DNA from: CALBPI01 sp038531945
GTDB taxonomy: Bacteria; Pseudomonadota; Gammaproteobacteria; Steroidobacterales; Woeseiaceae
Direction: 5' to 3'
DNA: 64,000 nt
Assembly (NCBI GenBank): GCA_038531945.1
Contig: JBCBBH010000005.1
Location: 62,001-126,000 of the forward strand
Both the position numbers and the translations under genes were made by a program. Shown here piece by piece: positions 52,616-61,461 of this stretch (positions within the stretch are counted from its first letter, which is position 1; every line of letters starts with the position of its first letter). Under the pieces are notes generated by a model. That model searched no databases. It saw only the letters and a list, made by a program, of their open reading frames with translations, and was not told the origin of the DNA.

Positions 52616-54786
52616 TGAGTACGTCCAATCTGCTGGGAACAGCGTTGTTAGCAACCGTGTGGATGCCGGTTTCCGTGCTTGCGCAGGCAACGGCGGATCA
52701 AGAGGACATCGACGAAATCGTCGTCACCGGAATCTTCGATGAGCCTGATCGCGTTACTGGATCGGCGCACCGAATCGACGAGGTTACGTTGGAGCAATTC
52801 CAGTATACCGATGTGAATCGAACCCTCAATCTGGTTCCGGGTGTCTACGCGCGCGAAGAGGATGGCGTTGGTCTTCGACCGAACATTGGTCTGCGAGGTG
52901 GCAGCTCGGATCGGAGTCAAAAAGTGGTACTAATGGAGGACGGTGTTCTGCTCGGGCCAGCGCCGTACTCGGCGCCTGCCGCATATTTTTTCCCGCTGAC
53001 TCGTCGTATGGTTGGCATCGAAGTGTTCAAGGGGCCCGCCTCTATCGAGTTTGGACCGCAGACGATCGGCGGTGCTATCAATCTGGTTTCTGCTCCAATA
53101 CCGGATGCGACCACGGGCTCTGTCGAAGTCTCTGGTGGGAGCGACGGTTATCGTCATCTGCACGCCCGAGCTGGGACGCAGGGCGAAACCTACGGTGTAC
53201 TTGCTGAATTCATGCATTTCGGTAGCGACGGATTCAAACAACTCGATGGCGGTGGCGACACTGGTTTCGACAAGAATGAATTTATATTCAAGGTCGCGCG
53301 CGAACTGGGCCCAGGGAAGCTGGAACTCCGATTTACCTATGCGGATGAAGTCTCTGACGAAACTTACCTCGGTCTGACTCAGCAAGACTTTGATGAGAAT
53401 CCGTTGCGTCGCTATCAGGCGAGTGCGTTCGATCGCATGGAGTGGGATTGGTTTGCAGGACGTGCGGATTGGCGCCAACAATGGCTCGGTGGGGAGTTGA
53501 CGATCACCGGCTATACCCAGCACTTGGATAGAGCCTGGCGCAAATTCAATAACTTTCAAGGTGCCGATATTCGCCAGATCCTTGCAAACCCCGACAGTCC
53601 ATTCAACCAGCTGTTTGTCGGCATTTTGAACGGCGCGGATAGCGATGGCGTAAGTGGGTCACAAGACGATATTCGTATCGGCACAAACGATCGTTCTTTT
53701 GTTGCGCAAGGTTTGCAAGGTCAGCAGCGTTGGAAATTCGGGGAACGAGTCACCCACACTCTGTCGGTCGGTGCGCGTTGGCATATCGATCGCGTTCGAC
53801 GCCTACATGACGAGTTTGGTTTCGAGCAGTTGGATGGCCATATCGCGCAAAACGAACAACCGCGAGCGATCCTCACGGACAACACTGGGTACACGCAGGC
53901 GCTGGCGCTTTGGGCGCGTGATGAAATCAGCGCTGGCCGATGGACCGTGGTTCCCGGTTTGCGAGTTGAAGCGATTCGCAACAGCTTTACCAATCGAATA
54001 GTCGGTGCCAAAAACGACAACGACTACTTTGTAGTTCTGCCTGGACTCGGGGTTCTGTACGAGCTGACTGATTCGATCGATGTTTTGATTGGTGCGCACG
54101 AAGGATTCTCGCCTGCAACCCCATCATTGACGCGTGATCTCGACCCTGAGTCTTCGCTCAACTACGAGGCGGGTGGCCGCTGGCGCAGTCCTGTTGGTCG
54201 CTTCGAACTGATCGGTTTTCTTAACGACTACAGCAACCTGACCGCTGTATGTACAATTTCCGCCGGTTGTCTGCCCAGTGAGTTGGACACTCAGACCAAT
54301 GCGGGAGAAGTCCGAACGCAAGGCGTTGAGTTTGGGTGGACGGGTGACTATTCGGTGGGAGCCAACCTTTCGGTGCCACTCGCGTTGACCTACACCTACA
54401 CGGATGCCGAGTTTCAAGAAGGTTTCGCATCAACCAATCCGCAATTCGGCACTGTGGAACCTGGTTTCGAGCTGCCGTACGTTCCAGCGAATCGGGCGAA
54501 TCTTGCGGTGGGTCTTATCGGTGAGCAGTGGGGCATCAATCTCTCTGCGACCTACGTTGACCGAATGCGAGATGTTGCCGGTCGCGGCGCGATTCAAGAG
54601 TCAGATGGGTCGGATGCTTACACTGTGTTGGATTTGGCAGCGCATTATCAATGGTCCGACCGGTGGCGGTTGTCCGCAAGGGTCGATAATTTAGCCGACA
54701 ATGAGTACGTCGTCTCTCGTCGACCTTTCGGCGCCCGTCCCGGTAAACCGAGAACGGTGCAACTAATGGTAGCGATGCAGTACTGA
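52615..54786 (+). CDS. TonB-dependent receptor, FecA-like
   Basis: 723 residues. A signal peptide ends near 'SVLAQ', and the TonB box 'DEIVVTG' follows at about 34-40. The plug has 'EEDGVGLRPNIGLRGGSSDR' and 'VLMEDGVLLGPAPYSAPAAY', phrases characteristic of FecA-type ferric-siderophore/citrate receptors. The 22-strand barrel ends in 'RTVQLMVAMQY'. It should import an iron complex across the outer membrane with TonB energy. The gene overlaps the carboxylase stop by one base (TGATG). No FecBCDE transporter or FecRI pair is in the window. Confidence 0.93.
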   Translation: MSTSNLLGTALLATVWMPVSVLAQATADQEDIDEIVVTGIFDEPDRVTGSAHRIDEVTLEQFQYTDVNRTLNLVPGVYAREEDGVGLRPNIGLRGGSSDRSQKVVLMEDGVLLGPAPYSAPAAYFFPLTRRMVGIEVFKGPASIEFGPQTIGGAINLVSAPIPDATTGSVEVSGGSDGYRHLHARAGTQGETYGVLAEFMHFGSDGFKQLDGGGDTGFDKNEFIFKVARELGPGKLELRFTYADEVSDETYLGLTQQDFDENPLRRYQASAFDRMEWDWFAGRADWRQQWLGGELTITGYTQHLDRAWRKFNNFQGADIRQILANPDSPFNQLFVGILNGADSDGVSGSQDDIRIGTNDRSFVAQGLQGQQRWKFGERVTHTLSVGARWHIDRVRRLHDEFGFEQLDGHIAQNEQPRAILTDNTGYTQALALWARDEISAGRWTVVPGLRVEAIRNSFTNRIVGAKNDNDYFVVLPGLGVLYELTDSIDVLIGAHEGFSPATPSLTRDLDPESSLNYEAGGRWRSPVGRFELIGFLNDYSNLTAVCTISAGCLPSELDTQTNAGEVRTQGVEFGWTGDYSVGANLSVPLALTYTYTDAEFQEGFASTNPQFGTVEPGFELPYVPANRANLAVGLIGEQWGINLSATYVDRMRDVAGRGAIQESDGSDAYTVLDLAAHYQWSDRWRLSARVDNLADNEYVVSRRPFGARPGKPRTVQLMVAMQY

Positions 54787-54884
54787 GTGCATCAATGTCC
54801 CCAAGGCGGCTGGATCGACGTTGGTTTGATTGACACGCGGCTTATACATCAGAATGGACGCAAGCATCTCTTTATCGTTACGCC

Positions 54885-55121
54885 ATGGCCAATCTAGTCC
54901 CCGTCGGTCTCATTATTCTCATTGTTGCGTATCTCGTGTTCTTTCGCGGAGACGATTCGCGCTATGCGGAAGAGGAGCTCGAGCGCGATCTCCTGGTTCG
55001 CTGCCGGGGTGACGCAGACAAGGCTGAACGCCTGATCCAGGCACAATTGAAAAGCTACCCAGGAATCTCACGCATGCGAGCCATTCGTTTGGCGATTCGG
55101 CTTCATCGGAGGGATCAATAA
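54885..55121 (+). CDS. Small membrane-anchored hypothetical protein
   Basis: 78 residues. One membrane helix ('LVPVGLIILIVAYLVFF') is followed by a basic-acidic helical tail ('EELERDLLVRCRGDADKAER'). No family is recognised. It starts about 100 bases after the receptor gene and may be read from the end of the iron operon. Confidence 0.55.
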   Translation: MANLVPVGLIILIVAYLVFFRGDDSRYAEEELERDLLVRCRGDADKAERLIQAQLKSYPGISRMRAIRLAIRLHRRDQ

Positions 55122-55153
55122 CTTAGCGACAAATGGCGTCTTCAATCGACGAG

Positions 55154-55468
55154 TTAGCGATCGCGTAGCAGCATCAGTATCCAAAAAAGGACGATAACGC
55201 CGATCTCAACAGAAGTGCAGGCGAAGAAGAAGAGGCGGTTTTCGGTTCGCGATGCAAATCCACCGCGTTCACCGACGTTGCCCGCAGTGTTTCCGGGAAT
55301 ACCGAACAAGCGGTAACCGCCCCTTTCAGAAAAACGGCGCGCCAATCTGATGAGCGGAATTACTAGCGCGAGCCAGTAACCCCACTGGTGGCCGGCGTTA
55401 CCCAGGCTTACTCCAATACCGATCAAGAAGGCGTAAGAGACAAACAACCAAATGACTTGCAATGACAT
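55154..55468 (-). CDS. Small hypothetical membrane protein
   Basis: 104 residues from the ATG at 55468, with three hydrophobic helices ('VIWLFVSYAFLIGIGVSLG', 'YWLALVIPLIRLARRF', 'FACTSVEIGVIVLFWILML'). The frame is open to 55552, where it overlaps the DUF3052 gene in another frame. No family is recognised. Confidence 0.55.
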   Translation of the reverse strand: MSLQVIWLFVSYAFLIGIGVSLGNAGHQWGYWLALVIPLIRLARRFSERGGYRLFGIPGNTAGNVGERGGFASRTENRLFFFACTSVEIGVIVLFWILMLLRDR

Positions 55469-55491
55469 TCTAAGCTTGATCCTCGGTCCGT

Positions 55492-55899
55492 CTATCGAGG
55501 GACTTTCCGCCGCACAAACTTGAGTCCCGACCAATCCGCGTCGACGGCACATACCTTAACGTCGACCCATCCTGTGGGAAGAATTATCTCGCGCAGCTGA
55601 TCCTCCGTCAGGTCCTTGAATAATGGGGAGGATTTTTTTGGCCAGGAGATCCAAAGCATTCCCCCATCCGCCACTTTGGTCAGTGCCTGTTCGATTTTTT
55701 TATCCAGGGCCCGTCGAGTGGGGCAGAACAAGTGGACAACATCGGCGGCTACTGCACTTTTCTGGAATCGAACGCCTTCGGCGCCTTCGACAAACTCCGG
55801 GTAGTGTGCGGGTGCGCCGATGGTCAAACACTTCATGCCGGGTTTGAGCCCCAGCTTCTGATACAGCGGTTTTCCCGAATAGCCGTGTGTCGTTGGCAT
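55492..55899 (-). CDS. DUF3052 domain-containing protein
   Basis: 135 residues. 'GYSGKPLYQKLGLKPGM' at the N-terminus and 'DGGMLWISWPKKSS' near the middle are DUF3052 hallmarks. It is a small soluble alpha/beta protein with a methyltransferase-like look but no SAM motif I can identify. The ATG at 55899 matches the usual family start; an in-frame TTG lies at 55911. It is separated by 23 bases from the small membrane gene downstream on the same strand. Confidence 0.85.
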   Translation of the reverse strand: MPTTHGYSGKPLYQKLGLKPGMKCLTIGAPAHYPEFVEGAEGVRFQKSAVAADVVHLFCPTRRALDKKIEQALTKVADGGMLWISWPKKSSPLFKDLTEDQLREIILPTGWVDVKVCAVDADWSGLKFVRRKVPR

Positions 55900-56052
55900 G
55901 ATGCGTCTCAAGTGCTGCCCGCCGAACGTCGACTATAGCGTGAATGGAAGCTGAGAGAGCCGCATAGGCAAAATGACCACGAGGGAGGACCTTTGCGCAG
56001 GCAAGATGTCATGGGCATAGCCTGGTTAAGCGCGTAGCTGAGTATCGACTCC

Positions 56053-56403
56053 ATGCGGACAACTCTTGCAATCATTATCCATGTGGCTCTGACGCTGTCA
56101 GTCTTCTACTGGCATTTGGGATGGGGCATGGCTTTAGTGGATTCTCCTAGTGTCACCAAAGCCCCGGTAGGATTCGAATTGCTGACAGTGGTGTTGTGGG
56201 TTCTCACGTTTCCTTTTATCTGGCTGCTTGAGTACGTAGGAGATGACCTGCCGCTGCTGTTGAAATTCTTGTTGGGTGGCTGGGTCAGAGAGGGCGGGCT
56301 GTCGCTTTGGGCAGCCGTGATCGCTGCATCTGTCGCCAACACTATCTGTGCAGTCTACCTTTTTCGATTTATCTACACTCTTCTCAAAAGGCGCAGGCGT
56401 TAA
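56053..56403 (+). CDS. Hypothetical membrane protein
   Basis: 116 residues with three or four helices ('LAIIIHVALTLSVFYWHLGW', 'LLTVVLWVLTFPFIWLLE', 'AAVIAASVANTICAVYLFRF'). No recognised motif. It lies between two minus-strand units, and a 6-bp hairpin without a T-run (56426-56441) follows it. Confidence 0.52.
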   Translation: MRTTLAIIIHVALTLSVFYWHLGWGMALVDSPSVTKAPVGFELLTVVLWVLTFPFIWLLEYVGDDLPLLLKFLLGGWVREGGLSLWAAVIAASVANTICAVYLFRFIYTLLKRRRR

Positions 56404-56503
56404 GCTAAGATTAGAATAGGCCTGACGTCCCATTGGGGACGCTGTCCCTAAAGACTTACTCTCGAATATCCTGGCTCCAATACAAGCGCGGCGGGCACGA
56501 ATC

Positions 56504-57532
56504 TTAAAGATGATACCGACGCGCAAGCAGTGCATCGATTTCGCTGCGTGCCATTCGCTCACGTGCGTCATATGAGTCACCGCTGATTAGCGTGTAAGGT
56601 TTTTGCAAGCGTTCGAGTGCGGCAATCAACGACTCGTGAAACGCGAACCTCTCCGGGCTATCGAGGACGCGGGTTCCATCATCGATCCATGGCACGGACG
56701 GATCGAGCACCAGATACAGATCAAACTGCTGTTGCTTGGCCTTTTGCCACGAGGCTTCGTGTTCCCTGCCGAGGTAGATTGGAGCAAACAGTGCCGTTGT
56801 GATCGCCTCGGTATCGACGAAACAGAGGCCGTTTCCAAGTCGCTGTGCCGTCGTAATGAGTTCGTCCTGCATCGTCACAATGGCATCGAAATCAGAGACG
56901 GTCAGCTCCGAGTGCGCTTCGCTGATGATTCGTCCCCACTCGGGTGCATAGCGAGTCTGATAGAGGTCGGCGAGACGCTTCACGAGTGTCGATTTTCCCG
57001 TCGACTCCGCGCCCAGAACTGCGACTGTGATAGCGACATCCGGTTTCGCAACATCGCACACTGCGTGGAAGTTCTGGTGCATCAATGCACGAATTTGACT
57101 GCCGCTGATTGCGACGACTTCGCGATCTGGATCAACCGGAAACCAACGTGCCCCGATTCTCCGAGCGATCTCTCGGCCATATCGGTCGGACGTGAATACA
57201 AGGTCGATGTTGGCGAGGTGCGATTGATTCTGTTCCAGCCACTGCGTCCAGTAGCGTTCGTCGGTCACCGTACCTTCGGCATCTTTTTCAACCAAAGGAT
57301 CTGGGTCCGGATCCCGAACCACGTGAACTCGTGTGCCGGTTTGTGTCGTGACAGGTTCGAGGAGATCCAGTATCCAACGCTCGCGTTGTTCGAAGGAGTA
57401 GAGGTCATTCGAAGCCACTCCAACGAGAACGGTCAGCTCGTGGCAGTGTTTGGCAGCGGACCGCAGCAACAGCGCGTGCCCCTCGTGCAATGGCAGGAAC
57501 TTGCCAAGTGTCAGGCCCCGCTTAGCCAGCAC
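56504..57532 (-). CDS. nadR: NadR-type NMN adenylyltransferase / ribosylnicotinamide kinase
   Basis: 342 residues from a GTG at 57532. The nucleotidyltransferase half has 'GKFLPLHEGHALLL' with the HxGH motif (HEGH, 16-19) and 'ISGSQIR' (152-158). The kinase half has Walker A 'GAESTGKSTL' from residue 174. It lacks the N-terminal helix-turn-helix repressor domain of E. coli NadR, so it is an enzyme only. It turns nicotinamide riboside into NMN and then NAD. It overlaps pnuC by 11 bases, so import and phosphorylation are coupled. Confidence 0.94.
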   Translation of the reverse strand: MLAKRGLTLGKFLPLHEGHALLLRSAAKHCHELTVLVGVASNDLYSFEQRERWILDLLEPVTTQTGTRVHVVRDPDPDPLVEKDAEGTVTDERYWTQWLEQNQSHLANIDLVFTSDRYGREIARRIGARWFPVDPDREVVAISGSQIRALMHQNFHAVCDVAKPDVAITVAVLGAESTGKSTLVKRLADLYQTRYAPEWGRIISEAHSELTVSDFDAIVTMQDELITTAQRLGNGLCFVDTEAITTALFAPIYLGREHEASWQKAKQQQFDLYLVLDPSVPWIDDGTRVLDSPERFAFHESLIAALERLQKPYTLISGDSYDARERMARSEIDALLARRYHL

Positions 57533-58196
57533 TACTAACCTCTGGCAATTTGCTGGTGCGGAAATCCTTTAGCCATCGAAACAGTCCGAGAACTGCCAGC
57601 GCGAGGAATATAACGTAGAGGCCGGAAGTAATGTACAGCCCTTTCAGGAAGTACACAGGTATCGCGATCAAATCCATTGCGATCCAGAGCACCCAGTTCT
57701 CCAATATCTTTTTCAACATCAGAATGCTGGCGCCGACACTCATCGTTGTTGTCAACGCATCGGCATACGGGAAACTGGCATCCGTATTTGCTGACATGTA
57801 CCAACCTAGTGCGCCGGCGGATGCCATGACCACAGCAATAAGAACCGGCCAATAGCGACGAGGGAGGAGCACGACTTCCATGCTGTCCGTTTCGGGCGGC
57901 GCTTGATCGGCGCCCAGCGTTCGACCGTATTTCCAAAGGACAAAACCAACGATTTGAAGCGGCGCGTAAAACGTCCACTGGAGCAGCATATCGGAGTACA
58001 GCTTGAACTCTCGAAACAGGAACCCGAACAGGATGACGCCTGCGAACCCGAACCAATAATTGCTCAGGCGTTGCTTGCCGAGCAGATAGACATTGACGAT
58101 AAGAAGCAGCGTCGCGACCAGTTCGAGCTTCCCGAGTGGGCCGGAGAAGTACTCAGTGATGGCGTGCAGTGCGGTGTTTGCTAGCGATTGGTTCAC
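57522..58196 (-). CDS. pnuC: PnuC-family nicotinamide riboside transporter
   Basis: 224 residues and about seven membrane helices. 'LVATLLLIVNVYLLGKQRLSNYWFG' and 'WTFYAPLQIVGFVLWKYG' near the start, and 'ENWVLWIAMDLIAIPVYFLKGLY' near the end, are PnuC signatures. The Trp- and Asn-rich helices line the substrate path. It brings in nicotinamide riboside by facilitated diffusion, trapped by NadR phosphorylation. It starts with a GTG at 58196 and is the first gene of a two-gene operon. Confidence 0.93.
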   Translation of the reverse strand: MNQSLANTALHAITEYFSGPLGKLELVATLLLIVNVYLLGKQRLSNYWFGFAGVILFGFLFREFKLYSDMLLQWTFYAPLQIVGFVLWKYGRTLGADQAPPETDSMEVVLLPRRYWPVLIAVVMASAGALGWYMSANTDASFPYADALTTTMSVGASILMLKKILENWVLWIAMDLIAIPVYFLKGLYITSGLYVIFLALAVLGLFRWLKDFRTSKLPEVSSAG

Positions 58197-58237
58197 GTCG
58201 CAAGGTTAGCAAAATGCCGTGGGTGTCTCGATAGCCG

Positions 58238-58996
58238 TCAGGCGTCGTGACAGAGTCGGTCCAGGAGCGCCTGTCGGAACGACTTGCCGACCGGCAGAGT
58301 CTCATCCGTCGCCAGAGTGATGACGGCGCGATCATTGTCCTGATTTTTCAGTTCGCGAATGATCTCGAAACGTACCGCGTAGCCGCGATGAACCTGAATG
58401 AACGCACCAGGCGGTAGCTTAGAAAGCACATGTTTCATGGAGGCCCGCAAAAGGTGCTTGCCATCTTGATGGTGGATATCGACATAGTTGCCGTTTGCTG
58501 CAATCCAGCGGATTTCGTCGACTTCAATCACTCTAACGGAAGCACTCGATTTGATAACAAGTCGCTGAAGGGCGGCGTCTTCGGCCCAGTTGGACTGCGC
58601 TTCATGCGCTTGTGTCATCGCAGCTTGATTCTCCAGGACGAACTCGAGTCTTGCGACGCACTGGGCGAGCCGATTATCGTCGAACGGTTTCAACAAATAG
58701 TCCACCGCGTACAGTTCGAACGCAGCGACCGCGTGTTCCGAGTAGGCGGTGACGAAAACAATTAGGGGTGAAGGCCGCAAAGCCAGCAACTTGCGTGCAA
58801 CCGAGAGTCCGTTTTCGCCGGGCATCTCGATGTCCAGAAAGACGACATGAGGTTGGTGCTGCACCGCGGCGGCGATCAAGTCTTTCCCGGACGCGTAGGT
58901 ACGAAGGTCGGCCCAGCGGGTATGTTGTTGCAACCCATCTATCAGGTTGCCACGGGCCATTGCCTCGTCATCGACGATGAAGGCACTGTAGCTCAT
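58238..58996 (-). CDS. LytTR-family response regulator
   Basis: 252 residues. The receiver domain has acidic residues at 9-10, the phosphoacceptor Asp55 in 'VVFLDIEMPG', and 'TAYSEHAVAAFELYAVDYLLKPF' with the conserved Thr and Lys. The C-terminal LytTR DNA-binding domain follows from about 150 ('IRWIAANGNYVDIHHQDGKH' and 'FIQVHRGYAVRFEII'). Its ATG overlaps the stop of the kinase gene by one base (TCAT on the plus strand), the classic arrangement of a coupled two-component pair. Confidence 0.93.
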   Translation of the reverse strand: MSYSAFIVDDEAMARGNLIDGLQQHTRWADLRTYASGKDLIAAAVQHQPHVVFLDIEMPGENGLSVARKLLALRPSPLIVFVTAYSEHAVAAFELYAVDYLLKPFDDNRLAQCVARLEFVLENQAAMTQAHEAQSNWAEDAALQRLVIKSSASVRVIEVDEIRWIAANGNYVDIHHQDGKHLLRASMKHVLSKLPPGAFIQVHRGYAVRFEIIRELKNQDNDRAVITLATDETLPVGKSFRQALLDRLCHDA

Positions 58997-60183
58997 CAGT
59001 CGAGCGTCTCTCGCGGGAACGACAAAACCACACGAAATTCATGTTCTGTTTTATCGAAGCTCAGCGCGTAGTCAGTTTTGTACCTGTGCGACAGACGAGT
59101 CTCCAGGTTCTTGATGCCGGTTCCGTGTCCGTTGCTGTTCGTGGATGCCTCCAGGTTGATTCGCGTATTCGTGACGCTGATAGTCACTGTCGAGTCGGTC
59201 GAAACGGTTTTGGCGTGGATCTGAATGCGCTGGTCTCGCGCGGTTTCGGGTGTATCAGGTACTTGCTCGACGACATGACGGAACACATTCTCAATCAATG
59301 GTTGAATGGTGAAGGGCGGGCAGTGTGCATTGCCCACCGACGAATCGGTATCCAGAAGAAACTGAAAACGATTGCCGAATCGTAAAGTCTGAAGTCCCAC
59401 ATAGTCTTGGCAGAACTTGAGCTCATCATTGATCGTGATCTCGGATCTCGATGCATTCTCAATTGTGAATCGCATGAGATTGCCCAGCTTGGCAACAGCA
59501 TCGGTTAGCGTTTTTCGATCCTCATTCCGCGCCAGATAGCTGATCGCGCTCAAGCAGTTAAACAGGAAGTGCGGGCTCAACTGAGTTTGCATCAATTGCA
59601 TTTGTTGTTCGGACAATTCCAGCGCAGCCGCTGCACGCTGTTTCTCAAGCGCGGATTTCTCGCTCTCAGCAGCTCGTGCACGCGATGCCAGGGCGACACT
59701 GCCGCACAGTGTGAAGGTCAGCGCGTAGATGACCGCGTAGAAGAAAACGACAGAGCCGCTCGTCTCCGCGAATTTCTGCTTCCAAGCCGGCCAGCCGCCC
59801 CCGTTAATCAATGTCGACATGCCGTAGTCATAGGCGAAGTAGATTGGCAGCCACAGTGCGATGCCAATAACAAAGCAGGTGGTCAGCTGGCTAAACGAAA
59901 ACCTGAAGCGCTCTTCTCGCATGACGCGTAGCAGCACGACCGTGATGATGACCCAGAACACATACGAAAGGACGAAATACCCGACGTCGGCAATGGAAAA
60001 AGGCACGTCCAGACCGTAGCGAACAATGTCCGAATACCGCGACAGGCCGTGGACCGTTCCGACAACAATCCACAGCAGAACAATCAGGCTGAAAATTCGG
60101 CGACTCAAGAGGTATTTCCGCAGGGTTTCACTATGCGGAGGATGGTAATGGCTTTCGGCGCCGAAGGAGAGGGCGCTCGTCAC
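58996..60183 (-). CDS. LytS/YehU-type sensor histidine kinase
   Basis: 395 residues from a GTG at 60183; a TTG one codon earlier is also possible. Four hydrophobic helices within about 30-175 form the membrane sensor. A coiled coil ('ESEKSALEKQRAAAALELSE') leads to the His_kinase motif 'QTQLSPHFLFNCLSAISYL' with the phosphorylated His. The ATPase part has the N box 'IQPLIENVFRHVV' and G box 'GHGTGIKNLE'. It should phosphorylate the response regulator encoded next, with which it overlaps by one base. The signal is unknown. Confidence 0.93.
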   Translation of the reverse strand: MTSALSFGAESHYHPPHSETLRKYLLSRRIFSLIVLLWIVVGTVHGLSRYSDIVRYGLDVPFSIADVGYFVLSYVFWVIITVVLLRVMREERFRFSFSQLTTCFVIGIALWLPIYFAYDYGMSTLINGGGWPAWKQKFAETSGSVVFFYAVIYALTFTLCGSVALASRARAAESEKSALEKQRAAAALELSEQQMQLMQTQLSPHFLFNCLSAISYLARNEDRKTLTDAVAKLGNLMRFTIENASRSEITINDELKFCQDYVGLQTLRFGNRFQFLLDTDSSVGNAHCPPFTIQPLIENVFRHVVEQVPDTPETARDQRIQIHAKTVSTDSTVTISVTNTRINLEASTNSNGHGTGIKNLETRLSHRYKTDYALSFDKTEHEFRVVLSFPRETLD

Positions 60184-60282
60184 CAAAAACCACCGGTTTA
60201 GTCACAATCCGATTGTCGGGTGTCTTGCCAACTGCAATTTTTTGCTGGCGAGTGTTACGCGATAACCAATAAGGACAACGAA

Positions 60283-61125
60283 ATGAAGACACGGGGTTGG
60301 TATACGGGGTTTTGGGCTGTCTTGATACTGGGACTGTCGGCAGCGGCCTGTGCCGGCAAGTCATTGCCGCTCAAGGTGTTCAATATGGACGGCATACACG
60401 TCACGCCGGACGGCCTGATCTACGCGGCGGAGGGGTTCAGAGGCGATCGACTCTTCGTCATCACACCGGACGGGCGAGTGTTTATCCAGGCCTCGGGCCT
60501 GGCCGGACCCATTGATATCGCCAATGACAGTCAGGGCAACTTGTATGTCAGCAATTTTAATGATGGGACGGTTAGCAAGATCACAACGGATGGTGAAGTC
60601 AGCAAATTCGCTGATGTGTTGCCCGGACCTGCTGGAATCGTGGTCGATTCTCACGACAACGTGATCGTGTCTCACTATGGGGTTGGCGCCGGTGACGGCA
60701 CGACCGTGAGCAAGATCTCACCACAGGGCGTCGTCAGTGCGCTGTCCACTGGCGGCCTCCTGCTAGCGCCAGTCGCAACCGCGATCGACGACGAAGACAA
60801 CGTGTACGTTGCTAACTTCAATGAAGGCAGTGTGATCAAGATTGCGCCAACAGGCGAGCAGACGTTTCTTGCAAAACTGGATGCACCGGATGGCTTTGCT
60901 ATCGGCCACCTGGACTTTGTGAACAACAGGCTTTTTGGGACTGCTATCGTGGATCAGAAAATTATCATGATCCGCAAAAGTGGAAAAATCCAGGTTAGGA
61001 ATCAGCAGCTAAATGAAGGACGGTTTCCGAATGGTCTGACACTCGATCCCGTCAACAATGAAATCTTGTTCACCTACGGTTTTGGCCCGGTCGCCGAGAT
61101 CGAGAGAATCCCCCTGCGAAACTAG
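60283..61125 (+). CDS. NHL/SMP-30-like beta-propeller lipoprotein or secreted protein
   Basis: 280 residues. The signal 'MKTRGWYTGFWAVLILGLSA' ends at 'AAAC', a possible lipobox. The mature protein is a repeated blade: 'DSQGNLYVSNFNDGTVSKI', 'DSHDNVIVSHYG' and 'DDEDNVYVANFNEGSVIKI', the NHL/strictosidine-synthase-like pattern. It probably binds or cleaves a small lactone or ester outside the cytoplasm, or serves as a scaffold. It is divergent from the kinase gene, with about 100 bases between them, and ends at a strong terminator. Confidence 0.8.
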   Translation: MKTRGWYTGFWAVLILGLSAAACAGKSLPLKVFNMDGIHVTPDGLIYAAEGFRGDRLFVITPDGRVFIQASGLAGPIDIANDSQGNLYVSNFNDGTVSKITTDGEVSKFADVLPGPAGIVVDSHDNVIVSHYGVGAGDGTTVSKISPQGVVSALSTGGLLLAPVATAIDDEDNVYVANFNEGSVIKIAPTGEQTFLAKLDAPDGFAIGHLDFVNNRLFGTAIVDQKIIMIRKSGKIQVRNQQLNEGRFPNGLTLDPVNNEILFTYGFGPVAEIERIPLRN

Positions 61126-61134
61126 GTGGTGACC

Positions 61135-61183
61135 GACCGCGCCTCTCGGTTTCGCTCGAGCCGGGGGGCGTGGTCTTTTTTTT
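61135..61183 (+). terminator. Intrinsic terminator after the propeller gene
   Basis: A 9-bp stem including one G-U pair (61135-61143 with 61167-61175) and a 23-nt loop that folds further are followed by eight T (61176-61183). It starts 10 bases after the stop codon. Confidence 0.9.
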
Positions 61184-61242
61184 CGGCCATAAGCGACTCC
61201 GATGTTGCTTTTGCTCCCGCAGATCGGAGGCAGACTCTTCGC

Positions 61243-61461
61243 TCATGGCCGATATTTAAATACCTGCTCCAACGGTAGCTCGAACACCGACGCGATCCGG
61301 AACGCCACCTCCAGCGAGGGTGAATACTTGCCTGCCTCAATGGCGTTTACGGTCTGTCGGGTGACGCCAATTCGCTCGGCCAACGCTTGTTGGGTCATTT
61401 GCTGGTTGGTTTCACGCAGCTCGCGAATGCAATTGTTGATGGGCAGTTTGGATTTCGCCAT
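61243..61461 (-). CDS. XRE-family transcriptional regulator, short
   Basis: 72 residues from the ATG at 61461. 'TQQALAERIGVTRQTVNAIEAGKYSPSLEVAFRIASVF' is the standard XRE (Cro/CI-type) helix-turn-helix; 'LEQVFKY' at the end is typical of the short group. It overlaps the gene for its membrane partner by one base (TGATG). The longer frame from 61638 is rejected. It probably represses its own operon. Confidence 0.92.
   Translation of the reverse strand: MAKSKLPINNCIRELRETNQQMTQQALAERIGVTRQTVNAIEAGKYSPSLEVAFRIASVFELPLEQVFKYRP

Noticed and set aside
56603..57538. 311-codon plus-strand frame opposite nadR
   Set aside because: nadR has clear HxGH and Walker A motifs on the other strand; the antisense frame has none.
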